Below, piece after piece: positions 36,933 through 46,010 of a stretch of 55,998 nucleotides of DNA (within the stretch, counting starts at the first letter, position 1; every line of letters begins with the position of its first letter). The position numbers and the translations under genes were made by a program. The notes beneath the pieces are model-generated. The model was given only the letters and a program-made list of their open reading frames with translations, was not told where the DNA came from and searched no databases. This stretch comes from Siculibacillus sp. (lineage in GTDB: Bacteria > Pseudomonadota > Alphaproteobacteria > Rhizobiales > Ancalomicrobiaceae), in assembly GCA_030247555.1 (NCBI GenBank), contig JAOTSD010000023.1, forward strand, positions 1 through 55,998, given 5' to 3'.

Positions 36933-37769
36933 ATGAGCGATCTGTTTCCGCCCGTCGAGCACCAGTCGGTGAAGACCGGCCATCGCTTTCGCCTGCGCTC
37001 GGTGCCCTTCCGCGTCGTGTTGCCCAATCTGGTGACGCTCCTGGCGCTCTGCGCCGGGCTCACCGGCATCCGCATGGGGCTCGAGGGCCGCTTCGAGTGG
37101 GCGGTCGGCGCCGTGGCGCTCGCCGCCACTCTCGACGCCGTCGACGGCCGCATGGCGCGCTGGCTGAAGGGCACCTCACGCTTCGGAGCCGAACTCGACA
37201 GCCTCGCCGATTTCGTCAACTTCGGCGTCGTCCCCGGCCTCCTCCTGCACATCTGGGTGCTGAAGTTGGCGCCGTCCTTCGGCTGGCTGGCGGTGCTAGC
37301 CTACGTCATCGCCGCGGTGCTCAGGCTCGCCCGCTTCAACGTCATGCTGGAGACGCCCAAGCCGGCGTGGCAGCAGAATTTCTTCGTCGGCATGCCGGCG
37401 CCCGCCGGCGCCCTCTCGGCATTGCTGCCGCTCTACCTGCAACAGATCTTCGCCTTCGATCTCGACCGCGGCGTCGCCGTCCTCGTCGCCTTCCACCTGC
37501 TCTCCGTCGCCTTCATGATGGTGTCGACAATCCCGACCTGGTCCGGCAAGAAGCTCGGCATGCGCATCCCGCGCGAGCAGATCATCCCGCTGTCGGTCGG
37601 CTTCGTGCTCTGCGTCGCCGCGCTGGTGAGCTTTCCCTTCGAGATCTTGGCGGCCGTGACCATCACCTATCTGGCGCTGATCCCCTTCGGATGGCGCCGC
37701 TTCCGCCGCCTCGCCGCCGCCGACGCCGCGGATGCGACCAACTCGCCGCCGTCGGCCACCGTCGACTGA
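36933..37769 (+). CDS. pssA: CDP-diacylglycerol-serine O-phosphatidyltransferase
   Basis: This 278-residue integral membrane enzyme joins CDP-diacylglycerol and serine to give phosphatidylserine, the substrate of Psd. The CDP-alcohol phosphotransferase motif DGRMARWLKGTSRFGAELD (D-G-x2-A-R-x8-G-x3-D-x3-D) is complete at about residues 70-92, and eight or so hydrophobic helices follow. This is the membrane-bound type II PssA, unlike the soluble E. coli enzyme. Its stop lies 9 nt from that of the convergent small gene at 37779. Confidence 0.95.
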   Translation: MSDLFPPVEHQSVKTGHRFRLRSVPFRVVLPNLVTLLALCAGLTGIRMGLEGRFEWAVGAVALAATLDAVDGRMARWLKGTSRFGAELDSLADFVNFGVVPGLLLHIWVLKLAPSFGWLAVLAYVIAAVLRLARFNVMLETPKPAWQQNFFVGMPAPAGALSALLPLYLQQIFAFDLDRGVAVLVAFHLLSVAFMMVSTIPTWSGKKLGMRIPREQIIPLSVGFVLCVAALVSFPFEILAAVTITYLALIPFGWRRFRRLAAADAADATNSPPSATVD

Positions 37770-37778
37770 CCGCGGCCC

Positions 37779-38030
37779 TCACGGCTTCCGCGTCGGCTCG
37801 CCGGTGAGCGCCGCCACTCGTTCGGACAGGCTGCTGCCCGGAAAAGCGGCACGCAGCACACCGAGCGCCTCCGCGTCGCTGCCCGGCCGCATATGTGCCA
37901 GTGCCTCCCGCATCGCCGCGATCCGCGCTTCCAGCGAAGCGACGTAGCGGACGGCCGGCGTCTCGCTCCCGCGATCGGGCGGAGGGTCGCTTTCGTTCTT
38001 CTTCTGCGCGTTACGCAACCGTCTCGACAT
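37779..38030 (-). CDS. Small hypothetical protein, probably helical
   Basis: This 83-residue protein has a very polar N-terminus (MSRRLRNAQKKNESDPPPDRGSE) followed by two predicted amphipathic helices (VRYVASLEARIAAMREALAHM and LSERVAALTG). The helix SLEARIAAMREAL could form a coiled coil. GGGAGACAGG lies directly upstream of the ATG. It has no signal peptide or membrane segment and I recognise no named family. It is convergent with pssA and divergent from the membrane protein gene at 38216. Confidence 0.6.
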   Translation of the reverse strand: MSRRLRNAQKKNESDPPPDRGSETPAVRYVASLEARIAAMREALAHMRPGSDAEALGVLRAAFPGSSLSERVAALTGEPTRKP

Positions 38031-38215
38031 GGCCTGTCTCCCGGATGTGCTTCGTGTCGTTCCCGCGTCGGGGCGGTGGTGCCGCAGCAAAGGTCGTGCC
38101 GTGTCGCGGTCGGGATGTCGCACCCCTGCCGAATTTCTCGAATGCCACCATCGGTGCCCTTCTCGCGGCGCGGCGATGGACTATGTTGATCGTGGCGATC
38201 TCGGGAGAAGCGGCG

Positions 38216-38641
38216 ATGACGAAAGAGCACGACGAGCAGGATTTCGATCTCGCCGATCCGCGGCTGGCGATCGCCGGGGGGCCGCGTCGACTGCGCGACG
38301 ACCCGCTCCTGCGCCTGCTCGGCATCAACTGGCTGATCGGGGCCGGCGTGGCGGCGGCACTCGCCATCGTCGTGCTGATCACCGACACCGCCCATCTGCG
38401 CTCGCTGATGATGTCGTCCTCCGAGCCGTGGATCCCGATGCTGCTGCTGTTCTTCGGCTTCATGGTCACCATGTGCTCAGTGGCCATGGGTGCGGCGGTG
38501 ATGTTCCTGCCCAAGGACGACGACGACGACGAACCGAAGGGTGGCATGAAGCTCGAGGTGCTGAAGCTGCCGCAACTGCGCCCGGCGCTCGCGCCCGTCC
38601 GCGCCGGTGCGACGAACCCGCGCCGTCGGCCGCTCGCCTGA
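38216..38641 (+). CDS. Two-helix membrane protein of unknown function
   Basis: This 141-residue protein has a charged N-terminus (MTKEHDEQDFDLADPRLAI), then hydrophobic helices at about 37-57 and 73-99 joined by a short loop. An acidic run (PKDDDDDEPKG, about 100-110) and a Pro/Arg-rich tail follow. GGGAGA precedes the ATG with good spacing. It is divergent from the small gene at 37779. I recognise no named family. Confidence 0.65.
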   Translation: MTKEHDEQDFDLADPRLAIAGGPRRLRDDPLLRLLGINWLIGAGVAAALAIVVLITDTAHLRSLMMSSSEPWIPMLLLFFGFMVTMCSVAMGAAVMFLPKDDDDDEPKGGMKLEVLKLPQLRPALAPVRAGATNPRRRPLA

Positions 38642-38723
38642 CGGCGGGCGCCGGCCACTTTCGTCGATCGATCTTCGGTCGCGCGACCCCATGGACGAAG
38701 TCGGCGGAGAGCCGGGTCGCGTC

Positions 38724-38752
38724 GAATCGGAACATGAAGTGCCACCGCACTT
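38724..38752 (+). repeat. Second copy of the GAATCGGAACATGAAGT element, with dyad
   Basis: The 17-mer at 38724-38740 matches 30420-30436 exactly. Its last bases overlap a perfect dyad, AAGTGC-CACC-GCACTT (38737-38752). It lies 61 bp upstream of the allantoinase start, as the first copy lies upstream of cimA. Confidence 0.5.
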
Positions 38753-38812
38753 GAAATGCCGCATTCGCTCGGCTCACTCTCCGGCGACACCGATCGATCG
38801 GAGAGCGCCGTC

Positions 38813-39727
38813 ATGGCCGACACCCCCGCCTACCCCCGCGACCTCGTCGGCTACGGCCGCAACCCGCCGCATCCCCGCTGGCCGGGCGACGCGCGCGTCG
38901 CGGTGCAGTTCGTCGTCAACTACGAGGAGGGCGGCGAGAACTGCATCCTCCACGGCGACGCCGGTTCCGAGGCCTTCCTCTCCGACGTGCTCGGCGCCCA
39001 GCCATGGCCCGGCAAGCGTCACATGAACATCGAGAGCATGTACGAATACGGCTCGCGCGCCGGCTTCTGGCGGTTGTGGCGCCTCTTCGTCGAGCGCGAC
39101 CTGCCGGTCACCGTCTATGGCGTCGCCACCGCGCTCGCCCGCAACCCCGAAGCCGTCGCCGCCATGCAGGAGGCGGGCTGGGAGATCGCCTCGCACGGGC
39201 TGAAGTGGATCGACTACAAGGACTTCACCCTCGAGGAGGAGAAGGCCCATCTCGACGAGGCGATCCGCATCCACACCGAGGTGACCGGCTCGCGCCCGCT
39301 CGGCTGGTACACCGGCCGCACCTCGGTGAACTCGCGGGATCTGGTCAAGGCGGAGGGCGGCTTTCTCTACGACAGCGACAGTTACGCCGACGACCTGCCC
39401 TATTGGGAGAAGGGGCCGAAGGGGCCGCACCTGGTCATCCCCTACACGCTCGAAGCCAACGACATGCGTTTCTCCAACGCTCCCGGTTTCACCGAGAGCG
39501 AGCAGTTCTTCACCTACCTGAAGGACACGTTCGACGTGCTCTATGAGGAGGGGGCGACGGCGCCGAAGATGATGTCGGTCGGCCTCCACTGTCGCCTCGC
39601 CGGCCGCCCCGGCCGCGCCGCCGGACTGCGCCGCTTCCTCGATCACATCGCCGCCCACGACCGCGTCTGGGTCGCCCGCCGCATCGACATCGCCTGGCAT
39701 TGGCACGCCCATCACCAGCCGGGGTGA
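38813..39727 (+). CDS. puuE: PuuE-type allantoinase / polysaccharide-deacetylase-family protein
   Basis: This 304-residue NodB-fold protein matches the metal-light PuuE allantoinases that hydrolyse allantoin to allantoate in purine breakdown. Conserved parts are YPRDLVGYGRNPPHPRWPGDARVAVQFVVNYEEGGE, the strand ESMYEYGSRAGFWRLWRLF, EIASHGLKWIDY and LGWYTGRTSVNSRDLV. GGAGAG lies just upstream of ATG 38813. No other ureide genes (uricase, OHCU decarboxylase, transthyretin-like hydrolase) are adjacent, which is unusual; related deacetylases (cytosine-like or peptide-bound substrates) cannot be excluded. Confidence 0.85.
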   Translation: MADTPAYPRDLVGYGRNPPHPRWPGDARVAVQFVVNYEEGGENCILHGDAGSEAFLSDVLGAQPWPGKRHMNIESMYEYGSRAGFWRLWRLFVERDLPVTVYGVATALARNPEAVAAMQEAGWEIASHGLKWIDYKDFTLEEEKAHLDEAIRIHTEVTGSRPLGWYTGRTSVNSRDLVKAEGGFLYDSDSYADDLPYWEKGPKGPHLVIPYTLEANDMRFSNAPGFTESEQFFTYLKDTFDVLYEEGATAPKMMSVGLHCRLAGRPGRAAGLRRFLDHIAAHDRVWVARRIDIAWHWHAHHQPG

Positions 39728-39823
39728 TCGCCTCGGCGATGCGCGAAGGGGTGGGCCGGCGCATCGGTCGGCTTCGAGCGTGCGCCGTCGCTCCGTGCGA
39801 TCCGCCGGGCGTCGCACATCCCC

Positions 39824-39869
39824 CCTGAAACGAAGAGGCCGCTCGGAACGGCGGCCTCTTCGTTTCAGG
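39824..39869. terminator. Bidirectional terminator with 19-bp perfect arms
   Basis: The arms (39824-39842 and 39851-39869) are perfect complements around the 8-nt loop TCGGAACG. The core is GAAGAGGCCGC. Because each arm ends in CGTTTCAGG, both strands have a U-rich run after the stem core. It lies between the convergent allantoinase and chemoreceptor genes. Confidence 0.9.
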
Positions 39870-39883
39870 AAGGGCGAGAGGCG

Positions 39884-41578
39884 TCACGCCGCCGCCACGT
39901 CGTCGAGGAAGCGCCGGATGCGTTCGTCGAGTGTGATCGCCGCCTCGGAGAGGTCGCGGGCGACCGCGGTGACCTCCTCGGCGACGCGCGCCGTCTCCCC
40001 GACGGCTCCGGCGACCGTCGAGATCGACTTCGTCAGGCTGTCGGTGTCGTGCGCCACCTGATTGCCGCGGCTCGAGATCTCGCTCGTCATCACCGTCTGT
40101 TCCTCCACCGCATGGGCGATGGTGGCGCTCGATTGCTCGATCGTCTCCAGCGTAGCGGTCACGGTGGTGATCTGATGCACCGCCTCGCGCGTCGCCGACT
40201 GGATGGCGCCGACGTTGGAGGCGATCTCCTCGGTCGCCTTGGTGGTCTGGGTGGCGAGCTGCTTGACCTCCTGCGCCACGACCGCGAAGCCGCGGCCGGC
40301 CTCGCCGGCGCGCGCCGCCTCGATGGTGGCGTTGAGGGCGAGCAGGTTGGTCTGGTCGGCGATGGCGCGGATGAGGTCGACGACGGCGCCGATCTTCTCG
40401 GCGGTGTCGGCCAGGGCGGAAACCGAACGCCGCGCTTCGCGGCCGAGTTCGGCGCCCTCCGCGGTGACGCGTTCGGCCTCGGTGATCTGGCGTCCGACGC
40501 CGGCGACGGTCTGCGACAGCTCGGTGGTGGCCGCCGCCACCGCGCCGACGTGGGCGGCGTCCTCGTAGGCGAGGCGTTCGGCGTCCTTCATCGAGCGGCC
40601 GGTGTTCTCGGCGGTGCGGGTGAGCGTCTCGGCCGAGGCGTTCATGTCGTCGGCGGTGGTCCGCACGAAGCCGACGATCTGGGTCGTCTCGGCGCGGAAG
40701 TCGGCGATCACCTTTTCCACCCGCGCGGTGCGCGCTTGGCGTTCGGCGGCGATGCGCGTCTCTTCGGCCTTGAGCGCGTCGCGCTCGATCAGGGAGCGGC
40801 GGAACACCGCGACCGCCCGCGCGATCTCGCCGACCTCGTCGTTGCGGCCGGTGTAGGGCACGTGGCCGTCGGTGTCGCCCTTCGCCATGGCGCCCATCAC
40901 CGCATTGAGCCGGCCGACCGGACGGGTGACGCCGCCGCTGAGCCACAGCGCGTAGAACACGAAAGCGATCATCGCCGGCGTGCAGCCGGCGGCGATCCAG
41001 GCGACGGTCTTCAGGATTTCGAGGTCGACGTCCCAGATGTGGGTTCCGGACCCGATCATCCAGTCCCAGCCGGGGACCTTGGCGGCATAGGCGATCTTGC
41101 GCGAGGGCTCGCTATCTCCCGGGCGCTTCCACAGGTAGGAGACGTAACCGCCGCCCGCATCCGCCGCGGCGATCATCTCCTTCATCAGGTGCTTGCCGTC
41201 GGCGGTGACGAAGTCGTTCATGTTCGCCCCGACCTTCAACTCGGGATTTCCGGCGGCGAGCATGTTGCCGTTGCGGTCGTAGGCGAAGATGTAGTTCGTG
41301 TCCTCGAAGCGGATCGCCGAGATCGCCTCGAGCGCCAGTCGCCCGGCGGCGTCGGGGGAGATCTCCTTCGAGGCGACCTTGCCCTGGAGCCCCTTGATGT
41401 AGGACGTGGCGGTGTCGATGACGGCGCGCACCTCCTGTTGGCGCATCTCGATCATCGATTGTCGGAACTGCCAGATCGCATAGATGGTGCCGGCGCTCAT
41501 GATCGTGATCGCGATGGCGATGATCGTGAGGAAGCGCAGTCCGATCGACAACTGGAACCCGGACTTCTGACTGGCCAT
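39884..41578 (-). CDS. Methyl-accepting chemotaxis protein with single Cache sensor
   Basis: This 564-residue chemoreceptor has a first membrane helix (about 12-34), a periplasmic sCache_2-type domain (about 40-185, with [34 protein letters not shown] and a second [20 protein letters not shown]) and a second membrane helix (about 190-212). A HAMP linker and the MCP signalling domain follow; its hairpin tip is [39 protein letters not shown]. The ligand is unknown; sCache_2 domains often bind small carboxylates. No che genes are near, so it feeds a system elsewhere. The start at 41578 is set by the hydrophobic helix position; the ribosome-binding site is weak. About 244 nt upstream is free of genes and holds its promoter. 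Confidence 0.92.
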   Translation of the reverse strand: MASQKSGFQLSIGLRFLTIIAIAITIMSAGTIYAIWQFRQSMIEMRQQEVRAVIDTATSYIKGLQGKVASKEISPDAAGRLALEAISAIRFEDTNYIFAYDRNGNMLAAGNPELKVGANMNDFVTADGKHLMKEMIAAADAGGGYVSYLWKRPGDSEPSRKIAYAAKVPGWDWMIGSGTHIWDVDLEILKTVAWIAAGCTPAMIAFVFYALWLSGGVTRPVGRLNAVMGAMAKGDTDGHVPYTGRNDEVGEIARAVAVFRRSLIERDALKAEETRIAAERQARTARVEKVIADFRAETTQIVGFVRTTADDMNASAETLTRTAENTGRSMKDAERLAYEDAAHVGAVAAATTELSQTVAGVGRQITEAERVTAEGAELGREARRSVSALADTAEKIGAVVDLIRAIADQTNLLALNATIEAARAGEAGRGFAVVAQEVKQLATQTTKATEEIASNVGAIQSATREAVHQITTVTATLETIEQSSATIAHAVEEQTVMTSEISSRGNQVAHDTDSLTKSISTVAGAVGETARVAEEVTAVARDLSEAAITLDERIRRFLDDVAAA

Positions 41579-41822
41579 GGGGTCTCGACTCGCGGTTGAG
41601 GGGCGATATGGCAATGTGAGAATACCGGGGGCACGGTTAACGAAGTCGAAGCAGAAGAGCGTCCGGATCAGTTGTCGCAGTACCGAAAAATACGCATCCG
41701 CAAACAAAGGTGACGCCGAAAACAAGTTGACGTAGCGGCAATCATGGTTGCGTGGGACGGTTTCGGGTTTCGCTCGGTCCGCGATTTCGTCCGCCGCGAG
41801 GAGAAACCGCGGCGATCCGGGG

Positions 41823-42929
41823 TCACACCACGACGGTCAGCCGCTCGGCTGCACGTGTCACGCCGGTGTAGAGCCAGCGGGCGCGATGTTCTCGAAAGGC
41901 GAAGCTCTCGTCGAAGAGGACGATGTCGTCCCATTGCGACCCCTGCGCCTTGTGGACGGTGAGGGCGTAGCCGTAGTCGAACTCGTCCGACTTCCGCCGG
42001 ACCGCCCAGGGCAGTTCCTCGCCGCCGCCCTCGAAGAAGGCGGGCCACACCGAGGCGGAGATGCGCCGTCGCTCTAACGTGTCTTCGGGCGCGAGATCGT
42101 ACTTGAGGAAGCCGCCCTTGGGATCCTTGACCCGGGTGACGCGGAAGATGCCGCCGTTCTGTAGCCCCTTGGTCTTGTCGTTCCTGAGACACACCAGTTT
42201 CTCGCCCACCTCGGGAGTGGGCGAGGTGTAGCCGCGCAGTTCGCGGATGCGGCGGTTGTAGAGCTGGCGCGTCTTGTTGCGCCCGACCAGAACCTGATCG
42301 GCGGCGAGGATCCGGTCGGCGGTGATGTCGCGCCGACGGATCACCCGCGTTTCGCCCCAGTCGCCGGCCTCGAGCTCGCGACCTTCGCGGATGTCCATCG
42401 ACAGGCGGATGATCGGGTTGTCGGCCGCCTGCCGGTGGACCTGGGTCAGCATGATGTCCGGCCGGCTCTCGGTGAAGAACCCGCCGCCTTTGACCGGCGG
42501 CAGCTGCGCCGGGTCGCCGAGCACCAGCGTCGGTTTGCCGAAGGACAGGAGATCCTTGCCCAGTTCCTCGTCGACCATCGAACACTCGTCGATGACGATC
42601 AGCGCCGCCGACGCCGCTTCGGACTGGCGATTGAGGGCGAAGGACAGGGTTTCCTCCTCCTCGTCGTCCTCCGGTGGGCGTTTCGGCCGATAGATCATCG
42701 AATGGATGGTGGAGGCGCCCTCGCAGCCCTTCGACCGCATCACCGACGCGGCTTTGCCGGTGAAGGCGCCGAACAGCACGTCGCCGTCGATTCCCTCGGC
42801 GAGATGGCGGGCGAGGGTGGTCTTGCCGGTGCCGGCGAAGCCGAAGAGCCGGAACACCTGCGGCGTTCCCGCCTTCAGCCAACGGGCGATCTCCTTCAGC
42901 GCCTGATCCTGCTCGCTCGACCAATCCAT
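41823..42929 (-). CDS. RecD/Dda-like superfamily 1B DNA helicase
   Basis: This 368-residue stand-alone helicase has Walker A ([15 protein letters not shown], about 29-43), motif II (VIDECSMV), motif III ([12 protein letters not shown]), motif IV-like ([17 protein letters not shown]) and C-terminal motifs V-VI ([24 protein letters not shown]). It is close in size and layout to phage-T4 Dda and small RecD-like ATPases, and lacks the RecD N-terminal domain. The 5'-3' direction is inferred from superfamily. An acidic insert ([12 protein letters not shown], about 85-96) follows motif Ia. It is a chromosomal single gene with no phage genes around it. Confidence 0.88.
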   Translation of the reverse strand: MDWSSEQDQALKEIARWLKAGTPQVFRLFGFAGTGKTTLARHLAEGIDGDVLFGAFTGKAASVMRSKGCEGASTIHSMIYRPKRPPEDDEEEETLSFALNRQSEAASAALIVIDECSMVDEELGKDLLSFGKPTLVLGDPAQLPPVKGGGFFTESRPDIMLTQVHRQAADNPIIRLSMDIREGRELEAGDWGETRVIRRRDITADRILAADQVLVGRNKTRQLYNRRIRELRGYTSPTPEVGEKLVCLRNDKTKGLQNGGIFRVTRVKDPKGGFLKYDLAPEDTLERRRISASVWPAFFEGGGEELPWAVRRKSDEFDYGYALTVHKAQGSQWDDIVLFDESFAFREHRARWLYTGVTRAAERLTVVV

Positions 42930-43179
42930 GCCGCGTCGTCTCTGTCACCCGGAAGGTCGGGTGGCGCGACGCTATCCGATTCCCGAGATTCACGGGCGGG
43001 AGATTGGCATGAGATGGAACAAAGAAGCAACATCCGATGCGGCTCGCGTTCGATTCGGGTCGAGTGTCGCGTGCGTGGTCGTTGACCTCAGGTTGCGTAA
43101 GATGCCGTATGGTGAACCGGGGGCGGCGGCCCCATGATGCTCCGACCACCGATCGGTTCGCCCAAGCGAGGTTGCCTTC

Positions 43180-43950
43180 ATGAAGTTCTCGTGGCTCGCC
43201 GCATTCCTGATCCTGCCGTCGGCGGCGATGGCATTCGAGGGCAGATACAGCAACGCCGAGAGTGATTGGCGCCAGAGTGCGGCGATCACCGAGAACGCCG
43301 ACGGAACCTATTCCGTCAGTCTCGAAGTCACGACCCCGCGCTGCGTCGGGGGATTGGAGGCGGTCGGCCGGCTCGCCGGGGAGGTGCTGGTGGTCGACGA
43401 GAGCAACGACGGGTTCACCTGCAGCGTCGCCATCCGGCGTACCGCGATCGGCATCAACGTCAAGGAATTCACCTGCGACATGCACGGCGCCAGGTGCGGC
43501 TTCGAGGGGTACTACACCAGACTCGGCGCGGCTTCGGCCAAGGGAAAGCCCGCGGCGCCGACGGCACCCGACGACGATACGGCCTTCCTCCTCAGAGGGA
43601 CCCCCGCGCCGCCGAGGCCGATCGCCGGCCGTTTCACCTGTGCCGGCGAGATCAACATCGAGCCCGCCAAGCGGGAGGATCCGAACTACCGGCTGAAGCC
43701 GATCGAACCGGGAATGACCCTGTCCGTCGGCTATGACCACTACTACGCCAACTCGGCCATCACCTTCTCCTCCGGCGGCGACTCGACGACCTATCGCGGG
43801 GTGCGCGTCTCGATCGTCGGCGACACGGCGGTCTACAAGGGGTCGCGGGGCGCCCGTTGGGAGGTGCGGCCCGTGGGCGGGCGCACCGTGACCATTCGTG
43901 GCACCGGCGTTCCGGACGGAACGACCGGCTTCGCTTGCTCGTGGCGATGA
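43180..43950 (+). CDS. Secreted protein of unknown function
   Basis: This 256-residue protein has a short signal peptide ([21 protein letters not shown]). The mature part is beta-rich with six Cys, mostly paired in short loops ([49 protein letters not shown]). The two halves, before and after a Pro-rich joint ([10 protein letters not shown]), may be related modules: each ends in a Cys-containing strand. GAGG precedes the ATG. No family recognised; the pattern suggests a periplasmic, disulfide-stabilised beta protein. Confidence 0.72.
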   Translation: MKFSWLAAFLILPSAAMAFEGRYSNAESDWRQSAAITENADGTYSVSLEVTTPRCVGGLEAVGRLAGEVLVVDESNDGFTCSVAIRRTAIGINVKEFTCDMHGARCGFEGYYTRLGAASAKGKPAAPTAPDDDTAFLLRGTPAPPRPIAGRFTCAGEINIEPAKREDPNYRLKPIEPGMTLSVGYDHYYANSAITFSSGGDSTTYRGVRVSIVGDTAVYKGSRGARWEVRPVGGRTVTIRGTGVPDGTTGFACSWR

Positions 43951-44116
43951 GTCGGGAGTCGAAGTCCTCGGGCGATCACCGAAGCCGAGCCACCTCCGTG
44001 GCCTCGAAGCGGGCGCGTCCCCTCTGGTCGGAACGAGCCTGACCCGCTATGTCCTCTTGTACGAAGAAGACACCGATCCGGCCTGCCACCGCGCACCGGT
44101 CCGAAGGGAACACGCC

Positions 44117-45973
44117 ATGCCCGCCTACCGCTCTCGCACCTCCACCCATGGCCGCAACATGGCCGGCGCCCGCGGTCTGTGGCGCGCCACCGGCATGAAG
44201 GAGAGCGACTTCGGCAAGCCGATCATCGCGGTGGTCAACTCCTTCACCCAGTTCGTCCCCGGCCACGTCCACCTGAAGGACCTCGGCCAGTTGGTGGCGC
44301 GCGAGATCGAGAAGGCCGGCGGCGTCGCCAAGGAGATGAACACCATCGCCATCGACGACGGCATCGCCATGGGCCACGACGGCATGCTCTATTCGCTGCC
44401 CTCGCGCGACCTGATCGCCGACTCGGTCGAGTACATGGTCAACGGCCACTGCGCCGACGCCATGGTCTGCATCTCCAACTGCGACAAGATCACCCCCGGC
44501 ATGCTGATGGCGTCGCTGCGCCTGAACATCCCGACGGTCTTCGTCTCCGGCGGTCCGATGGAGGCCGGCAAGGTCATCCTCTCCACCGGCGCCACCAAGG
44601 CGGTCGACCTGATCGACGCGATGATCGCCGCCGCCGACGACAAGGTCTCCGACGCCGACGTCGCGTCCTACGAGCGCAACGCCTGCCCGACCTGCGGTTC
44701 GTGCTCCGGCATGTTCACGGCGAACTCGATGAACTGCCTGACCGAGGCGCTCGGCCTGTCGCTGCCCGGCAACGGCTCGATGCTCGCCACCCATGCCGAC
44801 CGCAAGGCGCTGTTCCTCGAGGCCGGCCGACTGATCGTCGATCTGTGCAAGCGGTATTACGAGGGCGATGACGAGAGCGTCCTGCCGCGCTCCATCGCCG
44901 GCAAGGCGGCGTTCGAGAACGCCATGACCCTCGACATCGCCATGGGCGGCTCGACCAACACCGTGCTGCATCTCCTCGCCGCGGCGCAGGAGGCCGGCGT
45001 CGATTTCCAGATGGCCGACATCGATCGCCTGTCGCGTCGCGTCCCCTGTCTCTCGAAGGTCGCCCCGGCGGTCGCCGACATCCACATGGAGGATGTCCAC
45101 CGTGCCGGCGGCATCTTCGCCATCCTCGGCGAACTCGACCGCGCCGGCCTGCTCGTGACCGACCTGCCGACCGTCCACAGTCCGACGCTGAAGGCGGCGC
45201 TCGCCCAGTGGGACATCATGCAGACCAACTCGCCCGCGGTGCGTACTTTCTATGCCGCCGCCCCCGGTGGCGTGCCCTCGATCGAGGCCTTCAGCCAGGA
45301 TCGCCGTTGGGACGAACTCGACGTCGACCGCAGGAAGGGCGTCATCCGCTCGCTCGACAACGCCTATTCGAAGGACGGCGGCCTCGCGGTGCTCTACGGC
45401 AACATCGCGCTCGACGGCTGCATCGTGAAGACCGCCGGCGTCGACGAGTCGATCCTGACCTTCGAGGGTCCGGTGAAGCTTTTCGAGAGCCAGGACGCGG
45501 CGGTCTCCGGCATCCTCGGCGGCGTCGTCGCCGCCGGTGACGTGGTGGTCATCACCTACGAAGGCCCCAAGGGCGGCCCCGGCATGCAGGAGATGCTCTA
45601 TCCGACGAGCTATCTGAAGTCGAAGGGCCTGGGCAAGGCCTGCGCGCTGCTCACCGACGGCCGCTTTTCCGGCGGCACCTCGGGTCTCTCCATCGGCCAC
45701 TGCTCGCCGGAAGCGGCGGAGGGCGGCAACATCGGCCTCGTCGAGGCCGGCGATCGCATCCGCATCGACATCCCCAACCGGACGATCGGCCTGCTGATCT
45801 CCGACGAGGAGATGGCGGCGCGGCGGGCGAAGATGGAGACGAAGGGCAAGGCCGCCTGGAAGCCGACGGCGCCGCGCGCCCGCAAGGTCTCCGCCGCGCT
45901 GCGCGCCTACGCCGCGATGGCGACGTCAGCCGCCAAGGGCGCGGTGCGCGACGTCGGCCGGATCGAGCGCTGA
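44117..45973 (+). CDS. ilvD: Dihydroxy-acid dehydratase
   Basis: This 618-residue Fe-S enzyme dehydrates 2,3-dihydroxy-isovalerate and -methylvalerate in valine and isoleucine synthesis. Cluster ligands lie in NCDKITPGM and [24 protein letters not shown], and the C-terminal [10 protein letters not shown]...[23 protein letters not shown] is conserved. The length is that of the long E. coli-like form. ATG 44117 gives the canonical [19 protein letters not shown] start and has AAGGGAA upstream. It is convergent with the GH2 gene (37-nt gap). Confidence 0.96.
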   Translation: MPAYRSRTSTHGRNMAGARGLWRATGMKESDFGKPIIAVVNSFTQFVPGHVHLKDLGQLVAREIEKAGGVAKEMNTIAIDDGIAMGHDGMLYSLPSRDLIADSVEYMVNGHCADAMVCISNCDKITPGMLMASLRLNIPTVFVSGGPMEAGKVILSTGATKAVDLIDAMIAAADDKVSDADVASYERNACPTCGSCSGMFTANSMNCLTEALGLSLPGNGSMLATHADRKALFLEAGRLIVDLCKRYYEGDDESVLPRSIAGKAAFENAMTLDIAMGGSTNTVLHLLAAAQEAGVDFQMADIDRLSRRVPCLSKVAPAVADIHMEDVHRAGGIFAILGELDRAGLLVTDLPTVHSPTLKAALAQWDIMQTNSPAVRTFYAAAPGGVPSIEAFSQDRRWDELDVDRRKGVIRSLDNAYSKDGGLAVLYGNIALDGCIVKTAGVDESILTFEGPVKLFESQDAAVSGILGGVVAAGDVVVITYEGPKGGPGMQEMLYPTSYLKSKGLGKACALLTDGRFSGGTSGLSIGHCSPEAAEGGNIGLVEAGDRIRIDIPNRTIGLLISDEEMAARRAKMETKGKAAWKPTAPRARKVSAALRAYAAMATSAAKGAVRDVGRIER

Positions 45974-46010
45974 GCGGCAGCCTCTCCGCCGCTCGACGGG
46001 CGTCCGCGGG

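Noticed and set aside
33485-37252. 1255-codon open frame opposite the Atm1, psd and pssA genes
   Set aside because: It crosses four real genes and their boundaries and has shadow-type composition.
43951-44116. Possible leader control region (attenuator or riboswitch) before ilvD
   Set aside because: Only a short imperfect hairpin near 43990 is visible. There is no run of branched-chain codons in a small frame and no known riboswitch core.
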